A stretch of DNA of 19,733 bases, taken from NCBI GenBank assembly GCA_031258475.1, contig JAIRMS010000075.1, positions 1 through 19,733 of the forward strand, in the 5' to 3' direction. Position 1 is the first letter of the stretch, and each line of letters begins with the position of its first letter. Below are positions 1 to 7,680 of the stretch, in pieces. The position numbers and the translations under genes are program-made. The notes beneath the pieces were generated by a model. That model searched no databases. It was given only the letters and a program-made list of their open reading frames with translations, and had not been told where the DNA came from. This DNA comes from Holosporaceae bacterium. GTDB taxonomy: Bacteria; Pseudomonadota; Alphaproteobacteria; UBA3830.

Positions 1-201
1 GTAAGAATATATTCCAATTTGTACTCCCTGCCGTTCGATGTCCGCGAATCCCTTACTTTTCGAAACATCTCAACTATCGATAATTCCATACAATACTCCA
101 TCATATCATGTGACTATACCCCTCTTAATACTTTATCCTCTATTCTTCCTAATAACTATCCTTAGAAAATCGCCCTGTATACAATGTAAACTTGGTAAAA
201 A

Positions 202-231
202 TTCACTTCTACTGATTGCAACTTTTATGAT
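202..231 (+). promoter_or_regulatory. Possible sigma-70 promoter for pgsA
   Basis: A TTCACT hexamer (202-207) lies 18 bp before TATGAT (226-231); they match the -35 and -10 consensus at 4/6 and 5/6. A transcript starting near 238 would exclude the ATG at 235 and fits translation from the ATG at 262. This is weak evidence in an AT-rich stretch where chance matches are common. Confidence 0.25.
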
Positions 232-261
232 AATATGGAGGTCTATTGCGGAAAGTTCTGT

Positions 262-822
262 ATGCTTCCAAATTTGCTGACATTATCCAGAATCTTTGCG
301 ATTCCTTTTATCGTCGGTTGTTTTTATATAAGTGGGTTCTGGGCACACCTGGCTGCGACGGTTTTGTTCATAGTCGCGTGCATTACTGACTTTTTCGACG
401 GATATTTTGCGCGCCAATGGAAACAGGTTTCGGCCTTTGGACGGTTTCTGGATCCGGTTGCGGATAAGCTTTTGGTTTCGACAATTTTGTTAATGCTCTC
501 GGGAGTTGGAATTATTTCTGGAATTCACCTGCTGGCAGCTGCCATAATATTGGCGCGGGAAATTATCGTATCCGGGTTGCGGGAATTTTTATCGCAGATG
601 CAGCTGATAATTCCGGTCACCAAATATGCAAAATGGAAAACTGGCATGCAAATGTTTTCCATATCCTGTTTACTATGTTCCCCCATGTTTCCAGACATCA
701 TTGCGCTGAAAAATATCGGGATAATCTCTCTGTGGCTAGCGGTAATAATGACGGTGTTCACCGGTGCCAGATACCTAAGATTTGGAGCCGTGCGTATCTC
801 CAACGACTCTGAACATCATTAG
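262..822 (+). CDS. pgsA: CDP-diacylglycerol--glycerol-3-phosphate 3-phosphatidyltransferase (PGP synthase)
   Basis: Integral inner-membrane enzyme that transfers the phosphatidyl group from CDP-diacylglycerol to glycerol-3-phosphate, the committed step to phosphatidylglycerol and cardiolipin. The CDP-alcohol phosphotransferase signature DGx2ARx8Gx3Dx3D is complete: D46-G47, A50-R51, G60, D64 and D68, with several hydrophobic segments around it. The chosen ATG at 262 begins the family-typical MLPNLLTLSRI and has GGAAAG (250-255) six bases upstream. It gives 186 residues, close to E. coli PgsA (about 182). An in-frame ATG at 235 would add nine atypical residues and has no ribosome-binding site. 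The gene stands alone on the plus strand and ends 11 bp from the convergent ABC ATPase gene; no uvrC or tRNA-Gly neighbour is visible. The family is certain and the PgsA assignment, rather than another CDP-alcohol transferase, is very likely. Confidence 0.93.
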   Translation: MLPNLLTLSRIFAIPFIVGCFYISGFWAHLAATVLFIVACITDFFDGYFARQWKQVSAFGRFLDPVADKLLVSTILLMLSGVGIISGIHLLAAAIILAREIIVSGLREFLSQMQLIIPVTKYAKWKTGMQMFSISCLLCSPMFPDIIALKNIGIISLWLAVIMTVFTGARYLRFGAVRISNDSEHH

Positions 823-833
823 AGGCAATTAGT

Positions 834-1937
834 TCATGTTCCAAAGATAGTATTTTCGTTCTCATCAAACAAATAACAATTATCCATACTAAATCCCAAT
901 CTAACGGCATGGCCGCTTTGCTCTGCAATGTTTTTTTTCGTTTTTACCGTTAGCGTAACGCCATTTTTCAAATTAACGTGCACGAATCCTTCTCCGCCCA
1001 GATTTTCAGATAGCACGACTGTCCCATCGAGTCTATTTCCAAAAAAAACCGCGTCTATTGGTAATATTTCGATATCCTCCGGACGAATTCCAACATAGTA
1101 TTTTTTACCTGTGTCGTATTCGAAATTTTCCCTCAGACGAAACGATACCTGTTCGTCCGTTTGCGTTTGAAACACCGATAATTTCCACATATTATGAACA
1201 AACGAGATTGGCAAAATATTCATTTCGCTGGAACCTATAAACTTCGCGACAAAGATATTCGTTGGAGAATTATACAGTTCCAATGGAGCTCCTATTTGCT
1301 CGATGGAACCGTCCCTCATGACCACAATTTTATCTGCCAGAGTCATGGCCTCCGCCTGATCGTGGGTGACATAGATCATCGTGGTCTTCAGTTGGGCCTT
1401 TAACTTCGCCAGCTCATATCTCATTTGACAGCGCAGTGTGTAATCTAAATTTGATAAAGGTTCGTCGAACAGAAAAGCATACGGATTTCTAACTATCGCT
1501 CGCCCGATTGCGACTCGCTGTCTTTGTCCACCGGAAAGCTCTTTGGGTTTTCTGCGCAGAAGATGATCGATTTTCAGAATTTTTGCCGCGTCTACCACCC
1601 GCTTTTCTATTTCATCTTTTTTGAATTTTCGCACCTGCAGAGCGAAAGCCATGTTTTCAAAAACCGTCATATGCGGATACAAAGCATATGACTGGAATAC
1701 CATGGCGATTCCCCTATTGGCAGGGGGTAAATCGTCCACGTGCCTGTCGCCGATGAATATTTCGCCGGAATCTGCTTCTTCTAAACCGCATATCAATCTC
1801 AATATCGTGGATTTTCCGCAGCCGGACGGCCCAACCAACACGGTGCATTCTCCGTCTTCCATGGTTAAACTTACATCTTTGATAATCCGACTTTCCCGAA
1901 AAAACTTGCTGACATTTTTTAAAACAATTGACGCCAT
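834..1937 (-). CDS. ugpC: ABC transporter ATP-binding protein, UgpC/MalK (CUT1) family
   Basis: ATPase subunit that would drive import of sn-glycerol-3-phosphate or a related sugar-type solute on the cytoplasmic face of the inner membrane. In order: Walker A GPSGCGKST (36-44), Q-loop Q82, signature LSGGQ (134-138), Walker B AFLFDEP (154-160, with D158 and E159), D-loop SNLD and switch His192. From about residue 235 comes a C-terminal TOBE/regulatory region containing the family phrase YVGIRPEDIEILP. The 367 residues match the 355-380 usual for MalK/UgpC and are too many for a simple LolD-type ATPase. It starts at ATG 12 bp after the gyrA stop, with GAGAGA close upstream, so it is probably read through from gyrA. 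No permease or binding-protein gene is adjacent. Such ATPases can serve several transporters, so the symbol is by family resemblance and the substrate is not fixed by sequence. Confidence 0.85.
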   Translation of the reverse strand: MASIVLKNVSKFFRESRIIKDVSLTMEDGECTVLVGPSGCGKSTILRLICGLEEADSGEIFIGDRHVDDLPPANRGIAMVFQSYALYPHMTVFENMAFALQVRKFKKDEIEKRVVDAAKILKIDHLLRRKPKELSGGQRQRVAIGRAIVRNPYAFLFDEPLSNLDYTLRCQMRYELAKLKAQLKTTMIYVTHDQAEAMTLADKIVVMRDGSIEQIGAPLELYNSPTNIFVAKFIGSSEMNILPISFVHNMWKLSVFQTQTDEQVSFRLRENFEYDTGKKYYVGIRPEDIEILPIDAVFFGNRLDGTVVLSENLGGEGFVHVNLKNGVTLTVKTKKNIAEQSGHAVRLGFSMDNCYLFDENENTIFGT

Positions 1938-1949
1938 TTCTCTCTCATC

Positions 1950-4592
1950 CTAATCATTATCTACTAATCTGACTGCGGAAGTAACTTTTTCATCCGTATC
2001 TACTCTGAACAGGATAACGCCCTGGGTTGCCCTTCCAGTGATCCTTACGCTATCGACTGGGCAGCGGATTAATTTTCCGCTGTCTGTGACTAGCATCACA
2101 TCGTCGGATTCCTCAACCGGGAAAACAGCCACCACCGCCCCATTTTTCGAGTTCATTTCTATATTTTTCACACCCTGCGTTCCGCGGCTACAGGTTCTGT
2201 ATTCAAAGGACGAAGTTCTTTTGGCGAAACCTTTTTCCGTAATAGTAATGAGAATCTGTTCGACTTCCTTCATTTCCTCATATTTTGGTGGAGCTTCCAT
2301 TTCCTGATCCTGGATTACTTCTTCGCTGCTTCTTCTGAGCCAGTTAGAATATCTAACATATTCTTCGCGTTCGTTGGCATCCGAAGTACCGTTATTTAGA
2401 ACGGCCATCGATATGACTTCATCGTCGCCCAGAAGTTTTATGGCCCGAACGCCAGTCGAAGCTCTGCTATTGAATACGCGCAAATCGCCCACAGGAAATC
2501 TAACGCACTTACCCAGCTTAGAGGAAATCAGAATATCCATATTTTCTTTGCACAGAGCGACGGAAATTAACTTTTCGTGGGGCTCCAATTTCATTGCGAT
2601 CTTACCGCCAAAACGAATGCCAATGAAATCCGTTAGTTTGTTCCTTCTTATTGTGCCGTGGGAAGTTGCGAACACAATATCGTAGGAATCCCAGGTGGAT
2701 TCATCATCCGGCAGAGCAAGAACGGTGGACAGAGCTTCATCGGCTTTTATCGGAAATAAATTTACAAGAGCCTTTCCCTTCGATTGTGGAGTCGAAAGAG
2801 GCAATTTGTAGACTTTCATTTGATACACGATTCCGGTGGTTGAGAAAAACAAAACCGGCGTATGCGTGCTGGCGACAAAAAGATCGTGGACAAAATCCTC
2901 GTCCTTCGTCGTCATGCCGGTTTTTCCTTTTCCGCCGCGTCGCTGAGCACGATAGGTGTTCAAAGGAACCCTTTTGATATATCCGCTGTGGCTTATCGTA
3001 ACGACCATTTCTTCTTTCTGGATGAAATCTTCATCGTCCAGATCTATATCACCGTCTTCGATTGAAGTTTTCCGAGGAGTTGCGAACTCTGTCTTAACTT
3101 TTATGAGTTCGTCGCGAATAATCTGAAGAACCCTTTCCTTGGAACCTAGAATACCCAGCAAATCTGTTATTTTTTCGGCCAGTAGAATCAATTCATCGGA
3201 GATTTTTGTTCTTTCGAGACCGGTTAATCTGTGCAATTTTAAATCCAGAATCGCCTGGGCCTGGATGTCCGTTAGTTTGCACCTACCGTTCGCGTAGAGG
3301 CTGTTTGGATCGTTAACCAGTCGAATTAGCGGTTCGATATCCGCCGCCAGCCAGTCTATATCCATGAGAACTTTTTTCGCAGAGGCCGGATCATCGCTGG
3401 ATTTTATAATTCGAATGACCTCGTCGATATTTGCGACAGCTATGGCCAATCCAATCAACAAATGCGCGCGATCCCGCGTTTTATTCAATTCGAATCTGGT
3501 GCGACGAACCACCACCTCGTTTCTAAATTCAACGAAGGCGTTCAAAATCTCCATGAGATTCATGAGCTTTGGACGGCCGTTGTGCAAAGCCAGCATGTTG
3601 ACTCCAAAAGACGTTTGAAGCGGCGTATTTCTATAGAGTTGATTCAAAATTACGTCGGCGTTCACGTCTTTTTTAAGCTCGATGACGACACGAATTCCTT
3701 CCCTGTCTGATTCGTCGCGCAGATCGGAAATTCCTTCTATGACCTTTTCATTAACCAGACTCGCGATTTTTTCGACCAATTTCGCTTTGTTAACCTGGTA
3801 AGGAATCTCCGTGACGATGATAGCCTGGCGTTCTTTGCGTATTTCCTCGATTTTTGTGCACGCTCGAATTATTATCGAACCGCGTCCAGTTTTGAAAGCT
3901 GAGTATATGCCGCCGCGTCCAATAATCGATGCGCCGGTTGGAAAATCAGGACCTTTAAAAACCGTGATTATGTCTTCCAAAACCGCGGTTGGATTATCTA
4001 TCAGCATGACGCAGGCGTCGATGATTTCGCCCAGATTATGCGTTGGAATGTTGGTCGCCATACCCACGGCTATGCCGCTGGCGCCGTTGACCAGTAAATT
4101 TGGGAAACGGGCGGGAAGCAACACAGGCTCTTCCAGAGATTCATCATAGTTTGGTTGGAAATCAACCGTGTCGCAGTACAAATCTTCGGTTAATGTGTGA
4201 GCAATCTTGGAGAGTCTGGCTTCCGTATAACGCATGGCTGCGGCTGGATCGCCATCCATGGAGCCAAAGTTTCCCTGTCCATTGATTAAAACATCTCGCA
4301 TGGAAAACGGCTGAGCCATTCTGACCATCGATTCGTATATGGCAGTATCCCCATGGGGATGATACTTACCTATGACGTCACCGACGATGCGAGCGGATTT
4401 GCGAAACGGCTTATTATAATCGTATCCGCACTCTATCATGCTATATATGATACGTCTGTGAACTGGCTTTAGACCGTCGCGCACATCCGGAAGAGCTCGA
4501 GACACGATGACGCTCATCGCATAGTCCAGATATGATCGCTTCATCTCCTCTTCGAGCTGTACTGGAACTATGCCTTCACTCTCAGTTGTCAC
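1950..4592 (-). CDS. gyrA: DNA gyrase subunit A
   Basis: Breakage-reunion subunit of the type II topoisomerase that introduces negative supercoils, acting as A2B2 with GyrB. With the GTG at 4592 as start, residue numbering coincides with E. coli GyrA: catalytic tyrosine Tyr122 (in AAAMRYTE) and quinolone-pocket positions 83 and 87. This start also has GGAG (4600-4603) seven bases upstream; a TTG three bases earlier is the alternative. The N-terminal DNA-cleavage domain is followed by the C-terminal beta-pinwheel with GyrA box QRRGGKG at 550-556, which separates gyrase from topoisomerase IV ParC. The 880 residues are a normal full length. Positions 83 and 87 are Thr and Glu where E. coli has Ser and Asp. 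The gene follows ssb at 48 bp and precedes the ABC ATPase at 12 bp; a gyrA-ssb neighbourhood is common in proteobacteria. Confidence 0.97.
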   Translation of the reverse strand: MTTESEGIVPVQLEEEMKRSYLDYAMSVIVSRALPDVRDGLKPVHRRIIYSMIECGYDYNKPFRKSARIVGDVIGKYHPHGDTAIYESMVRMAQPFSMRDVLINGQGNFGSMDGDPAAAMRYTEARLSKIAHTLTEDLYCDTVDFQPNYDESLEEPVLLPARFPNLLVNGASGIAVGMATNIPTHNLGEIIDACVMLIDNPTAVLEDIITVFKGPDFPTGASIIGRGGIYSAFKTGRGSIIIRACTKIEEIRKERQAIIVTEIPYQVNKAKLVEKIASLVNEKVIEGISDLRDESDREGIRVVIELKKDVNADVILNQLYRNTPLQTSFGVNMLALHNGRPKLMNLMEILNAFVEFRNEVVVRRTRFELNKTRDRAHLLIGLAIAVANIDEVIRIIKSSDDPASAKKVLMDIDWLAADIEPLIRLVNDPNSLYANGRCKLTDIQAQAILDLKLHRLTGLERTKISDELILLAEKITDLLGILGSKERVLQIIRDELIKVKTEFATPRKTSIEDGDIDLDDEDFIQKEEMVVTISHSGYIKRVPLNTYRAQRRGGKGKTGMTTKDEDFVHDLFVASTHTPVLFFSTTGIVYQMKVYKLPLSTPQSKGKALVNLFPIKADEALSTVLALPDDESTWDSYDIVFATSHGTIRRNKLTDFIGIRFGGKIAMKLEPHEKLISVALCKENMDILISSKLGKCVRFPVGDLRVFNSRASTGVRAIKLLGDDEVISMAVLNNGTSDANEREEYVRYSNWLRRSSEEVIQDQEMEAPPKYEEMKEVEQILITITEKGFAKRTSSFEYRTCSRGTQGVKNIEMNSKNGAVVAVFPVEESDDVMLVTDSGKLIRCPVDSVRITGRATQGVILFRVDTDEKVTSAVRLVDND

Positions 4593-4599
4593 CAAAAAT

Positions 4600-4603
4600 C
4601 TCC
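4600..4603 (-). promoter_or_regulatory. Ribosome-binding site that decides the gyrA start
   Basis: The minus-strand GGAG stands seven bases before GTG (4592) and four before TTG (4595). The spacing favours GTG, which also gives E. coli-like residue numbering for the gyrase active site. Confidence 0.5.
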
Positions 4604-4640
4604 GCTATATTTTTAAAAACTTTTATAGAAATCACGAATT

Positions 4641-5072
4641 CTAAAATGGAATATCATCGTCCACCGGACCGGATTCAGGTTTGTCGCCCGGAGCAGCATC
4701 CGAAACCGCCGCACTGTCAGAGCGCGAATCCAGCAGGGCTAGCTCTCCACGGAATCTGGATAATATAACTTCCGTGGTGTATCTTTCAGCTCCGGTTTGG
4801 TCCTGCCATTTTCTTGTCTGCAGCTGTCCCTCTATGTATACTTTGGAGCCTTTGTGCAGGTATTTCTCGCATATCTCTGCCAAATTCGGATTAAACACAG
4901 CAACCCGATGCCACTCCGTTTTATCTTTTCTTTCCCCGGAAACCTTATCTTTCCAGGATTCTGACGTTGCCATGGAAAACGATACTATCTTCGATCCGTC
5001 CTGGGTAGATCTCACCTCCGGATCCTTTCCAAGATTCCCGACCAAAATAACTTTATTAACACTGCCAGCCAT
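4641..5072 (-). CDS. ssb: Single-stranded DNA-binding protein
   Basis: Binds single-stranded DNA during replication, recombination and repair, and recruits partners through its C-terminal tip. The OB-fold (about residues 1-110) begins MAGSVNKVILVGNLGKDPE and contains the family strings WHRVAVF and YIEGQLQTRKW. A short Ser/Ala/Asp/Pro-rich linker then leads to the acidic DDDIPF tip that binds partner proteins. The ATG at 5072 gives 143 residues and has GGGTGAG six bases upstream. An upstream TTG in the same frame (5129) would add 19 atypical residues and would lie inside the promoter's -35 box, so it is rejected. A predicted promoter immediately upstream makes ssb the likely head of an ssb-gyrA-ABC ATPase transcript, although read-through from the M16 genes is also possible. 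Confidence 0.96.
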   Translation of the reverse strand: MAGSVNKVILVGNLGKDPEVRSTQDGSKIVSFSMATSESWKDKVSGERKDKTEWHRVAVFNPNLAEICEKYLHKGSKVYIEGQLQTRKWQDQTGAERYTTEVILSRFRGELALLDSRSDSAAVSDAAPGDKPESGPVDDDIPF

Positions 5073-5100
5073 ATAAAACTCACCCATCTGATACTGTACA

Positions 5101-5129
5101 ATTCTATATGTCTGCGAGAAAAAATTCAA
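5101..5129 (-). promoter_or_regulatory. Sigma-70-like promoter of ssb (and probably gyrA)
   Basis: On the minus strand TTGAAT (5129-5124) is separated by exactly 17 bp from TAGAAT (5106-5101), matching the consensus at 4/6 and 5/6. Transcription would begin near 5094, about 22 bases before the ssb ATG. The site lies in the only sizeable gap (86 bp) of the long minus-strand gene string. Confidence 0.55.
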
Positions 5130-5158
5130 TATAATTCTCTTTTGTCCGGCGATTCCTC

Positions 5159-6445
5159 CTAATCGGAGCAGATACAGACGGTTCTCATTTGAGATTCATC
5201 GAAGAGTTTTTTCGCGACGCCAGCAAAAATTGCTTCGGTTACCTCTGAAAATGGCAGAGAATTGAATTTTATCTTTTCATCGATATCTGTTATATCGGCA
5301 AATCCGTCTTTAGTTTGTGCAACTAAATGATTTTGCGTACGTTTCAGATCGTTAATGTTTAATTTGTTTTGGTAAGCAGAAATTTTATCTTTCAAATATT
5401 TTTTGTAGTTGATTAAATCGCCTTTATCGATATAGACGAAAAAGTAAAAAACGCTGGAGTAACTTCTTCGTAGAATGGCGCAGTTAACTTCGTAGGCCAT
5501 ATTGTGCGACCGCAATCCAAGACAGAAGTCTCCGGTTTTTTCGTTGAACAAGGTCTCTACTATGATGTACAGAGCTGCTTTTTCTCTGTCGTTCAATTTA
5601 TCTAGGCGAATTCCACTCATTACTCCGGCTATGTTTTCCATATTTTTTTTATGGATCAGGGCTGATTTTTCCTCGGATAAACCGGATGATGCAATCGTCG
5701 CATTCGATGAGGCTTCCTGATTTTTTCCTGCTAATTTTGAAAACAATATCTCAATGTAAGTTTCGGTCTCAGATGATGACAAATCGCCCGTGAAAAAAAC
5801 TTCCAATTTATCTTTTGAAAAATTTGATTTTATAAAATCGCGGACATCGTGCTCTGTAATGCTTGATATTGCGCGAGCCGTTCCGGTATTATTTAGCCCA
5901 TAGTTGTGGTTTTGATACAAAATACCCATGAGTTTATCAAAAAGCAGTTCCTGGGGATGGGATGCATCTGTGTCCAGAATTATCGGATATTTTTCTTTTA
6001 TAAATTCCAGATCGTTTTTCGAAAATTCAGGCCGAGAAAATATGGGAGACAAAAATTTCAATGCGTCCGAGACTTTGTCTTTTAAAACATAAAAAGATAA
6101 TACGAAATGATCTTCGAAGGCGCGAATGAAAAGATTTATCACGCCCAATTCCAATAGTTTCTCCCTTGTTTCCTGGGGAGATAGTCCGTTGATTTTCCTG
6201 CATAGAAGCTCGGCTATTACAGCAGAAATTCCGTGTTTTTCCGGTGAGTTATGCAGTACTCCGGCGTTTTTAAACTTACATTTGACATAAATTACATTAT
6301 CGCTTTTTACTCGCAGCATATGCGTTTTTATGCCGCAGTTATTGGAGACCTCGGAGACTTTTATAAACGGTTTTTCCTTTTTAAAAAACATTGATGTGGA
6401 GACCAGAACAACAAATATAAAAGAAATTATTATTTTGGGAGACAT
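5159..6445 (-). CDS. M16-family peptidase-like protein, inactive type (copy B2)
   Basis: Exported or inner-membrane-anchored homologue of M16 zinc peptidases with no catalytic site. An N-terminal hydrophobic segment (about 4-20) is followed by an M16-like domain. The region aligned to HxxEH reads AVIAE (75-79), so all ligand positions are replaced. The C-terminal half keeps LRSHNMAY, a counterpart of the Arg/Tyr substrate-gripping motif of inactive M16 subunits. The N-terminus matches the upstream B1 gene in register (GIK, then FKNAG at about 58-62, then H, K and G at the same spacing), so it is probably a B1 paralogue. At 428 residues it is the normal size for a two-domain M16 protein. Its ATG is two bases after the A2 stop, suggesting translational coupling. 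A structural or chaperone-like partner role is inferred by analogy with alpha-MPP and the second protein of tandem M16 pairs. Confidence 0.72.
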   Translation of the reverse strand: MSPKIIISFIFVVLVSTSMFFKKEKPFIKVSEVSNNCGIKTHMLRVKSDNVIYVKCKFKNAGVLHNSPEKHGISAVIAELLCRKINGLSPQETREKLLELGVINLFIRAFEDHFVLSFYVLKDKVSDALKFLSPIFSRPEFSKNDLEFIKEKYPIILDTDASHPQELLFDKLMGILYQNHNYGLNNTGTARAISSITEHDVRDFIKSNFSKDKLEVFFTGDLSSSETETYIEILFSKLAGKNQEASSNATIASSGLSEEKSALIHKKNMENIAGVMSGIRLDKLNDREKAALYIIVETLFNEKTGDFCLGLRSHNMAYEVNCAILRRSYSSVFYFFVYIDKGDLINYKKYLKDKISAYQNKLNINDLKRTQNHLVAQTKDGFADITDIDEKIKFNSLPFSEVTEAIFAGVAKKLFDESQMRTVCICSD

Positions 6446-6447
6446 GG

Positions 6448-7680
6448 CTATTTATCCACCCTGTATCTAGTGGTGATTTTTAGTACAGGATTGTTTTTTA
6501 AAAGTTTTTCACTAAGCTGATTGAATTGCCTGGAATTATTGATTTCCACTTCCGCCTCCACCTGATTTAGATAATCGTTTTTAATCTTGGAATAGATCGC
6601 ATATAAATCTGCAGATAAAAACTGTTTGGAATAACTCCTTAGAAATTGAATTTTAGATAGGGTTTCCTCAGAAATTTCCTGCCTGCAGATTCTATCCACA
6701 AAAATCTCATACATTTTTTGGAGATCTGTCAGAGAAACGTCGGATTTAGGATATAAAACGATTTCTCGTATGCAGTCTCCGCTGGAAACGGTATAGAAAC
6801 ATTCATGATTACGAATTATAGGGTATGCTTTTTCCAAAAACCCGAACAATTGACGATTGAAAATGTAAAAATACGAATCGGCCAAAATTAAATCTTCTCT
6901 GGGAACCTTGTAAAAATATCGCAGAGATCTCTCCACATATTTGCTCTCGATATCTATTTCTTTCATGATTTGATTGATGCAGGAATCGCTGGATACGGGA
7001 AGTCGAGACGGCTGACCGCCCAGGGTAGATTCCACAGCTTTGATCAAATTTTTGTGACCGATTGCGCCACTCACAATAATGGATTGATGGCACCTTTGGT
7101 AATATTGATCGAAGTATTCCTCCGCGTCTTTGGCGGAAATGGAAGAGAAAATCTTTTCGTTAAACACATTATTAATATTTGAATTTTTGTATTGGATATG
7201 GGCAGATATCTCGTTTGAAATCGCATCCCCAAAACAATTGTGCGCAAGTTTTTGATTAATAATTATTTGTTTTTTTAATATCTCCAAATTTTCCAGGACA
7301 AAACGATTATTACGGATGATTTGGAAAAAAGTTTTTACATGCCTTGGATTCATCTTGGCCACAATTTCCGTGTATTTCTCGTGTATTTTTACTTCGCAGA
7401 ATATTCCAAGCTCTTTTAGTTTGAGATACGTATCCCTGCTGATAAGATTTTCTGCAATTAAATTCGCTACTCCCTGTTTATGAAGGGGAACGTCGAACGA
7501 TCCGGTATGGAAAATTATTCCGACCAGAACCACCGGCATTCGAAAATTTTCGTGTAATATTACATCGACGCCGTTGCCTAGTACGCATTTTTGCAATCTG
7601 CTTCTGGAATTATCCTGCCCAGGAGAATCGCAAAAAACAGATGGAGTGAAAAATATTAGGAAGAGCAATATTCGTATCAT
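6448..7680 (-). CDS. Degenerate M16-family peptidase-like protein (copy A2)
   Basis: Secreted M16-related protein, 410 residues, with a clear signal peptide (MIRILLFLIFFTPSVFC) and probable cleavage near residue 17. The N-terminal phrase CVLGNGVDVILHE (about 32-44) matches the LGNGLRVV opening of the active A1 gene. The zinc motif HxxEH is reduced to NLIAE (73-77), with Asn, Ala and Glu in place of the ligands and catalytic Glu, so hydrolysis is not expected. The later part is strongly diverged and its family membership rests mainly on the N-terminal half and on position. The ATG at 7680 overlaps the B1 stop as ATGA and has a strong GGAGGAG seven bases upstream. Read together with the following B2 gene it looks like the first member of a duplicated A-B pair that has lost activity. 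Confidence 0.65.
   Translation of the reverse strand: MIRILLFLIFFTPSVFCDSPGQDNSRSRLQKCVLGNGVDVILHENFRMPVVLVGIIFHTGSFDVPLHKQGVANLIAENLISRDTYLKLKELGIFCEVKIHEKYTEIVAKMNPRHVKTFFQIIRNNRFVLENLEILKKQIIINQKLAHNCFGDAISNEISAHIQYKNSNINNVFNEKIFSSISAKDAEEYFDQYYQRCHQSIIVSGAIGHKNLIKAVESTLGGQPSRLPVSSDSCINQIMKEIDIESKYVERSLRYFYKVPREDLILADSYFYIFNRQLFGFLEKAYPIIRNHECFYTVSSGDCIREIVLYPKSDVSLTDLQKMYEIFVDRICRQEISEETLSKIQFLRSYSKQFLSADLYAIYSKIKNDYLNQVEAEVEINNSRQFNQLSEKLLKNNPVLKITTRYRVDK

Noticed and set aside
1..261. Possible end of an upstream tRNA or gene (GTTCGAT near 33)
   Set aside because: The T-loop-like string has no pairing arms and no CCA or acceptor stem, and any tRNA would extend beyond the window start. 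I see nothing else in this stretch.
38..280. 80-codon plus-strand frame before pgsA
   Set aside because: It has no convincing ribosome-binding site, overlaps pgsA, has hydrophobic low-complexity content typical of AT-rich non-coding DNA, and matches no family I recognise.
780..845. Terminator between convergent pgsA and the ABC ATPase gene
   Set aside because: Only a six-base GAACAT/ATGTTC pairing with a 19-base loop and no T-run; not convincing.
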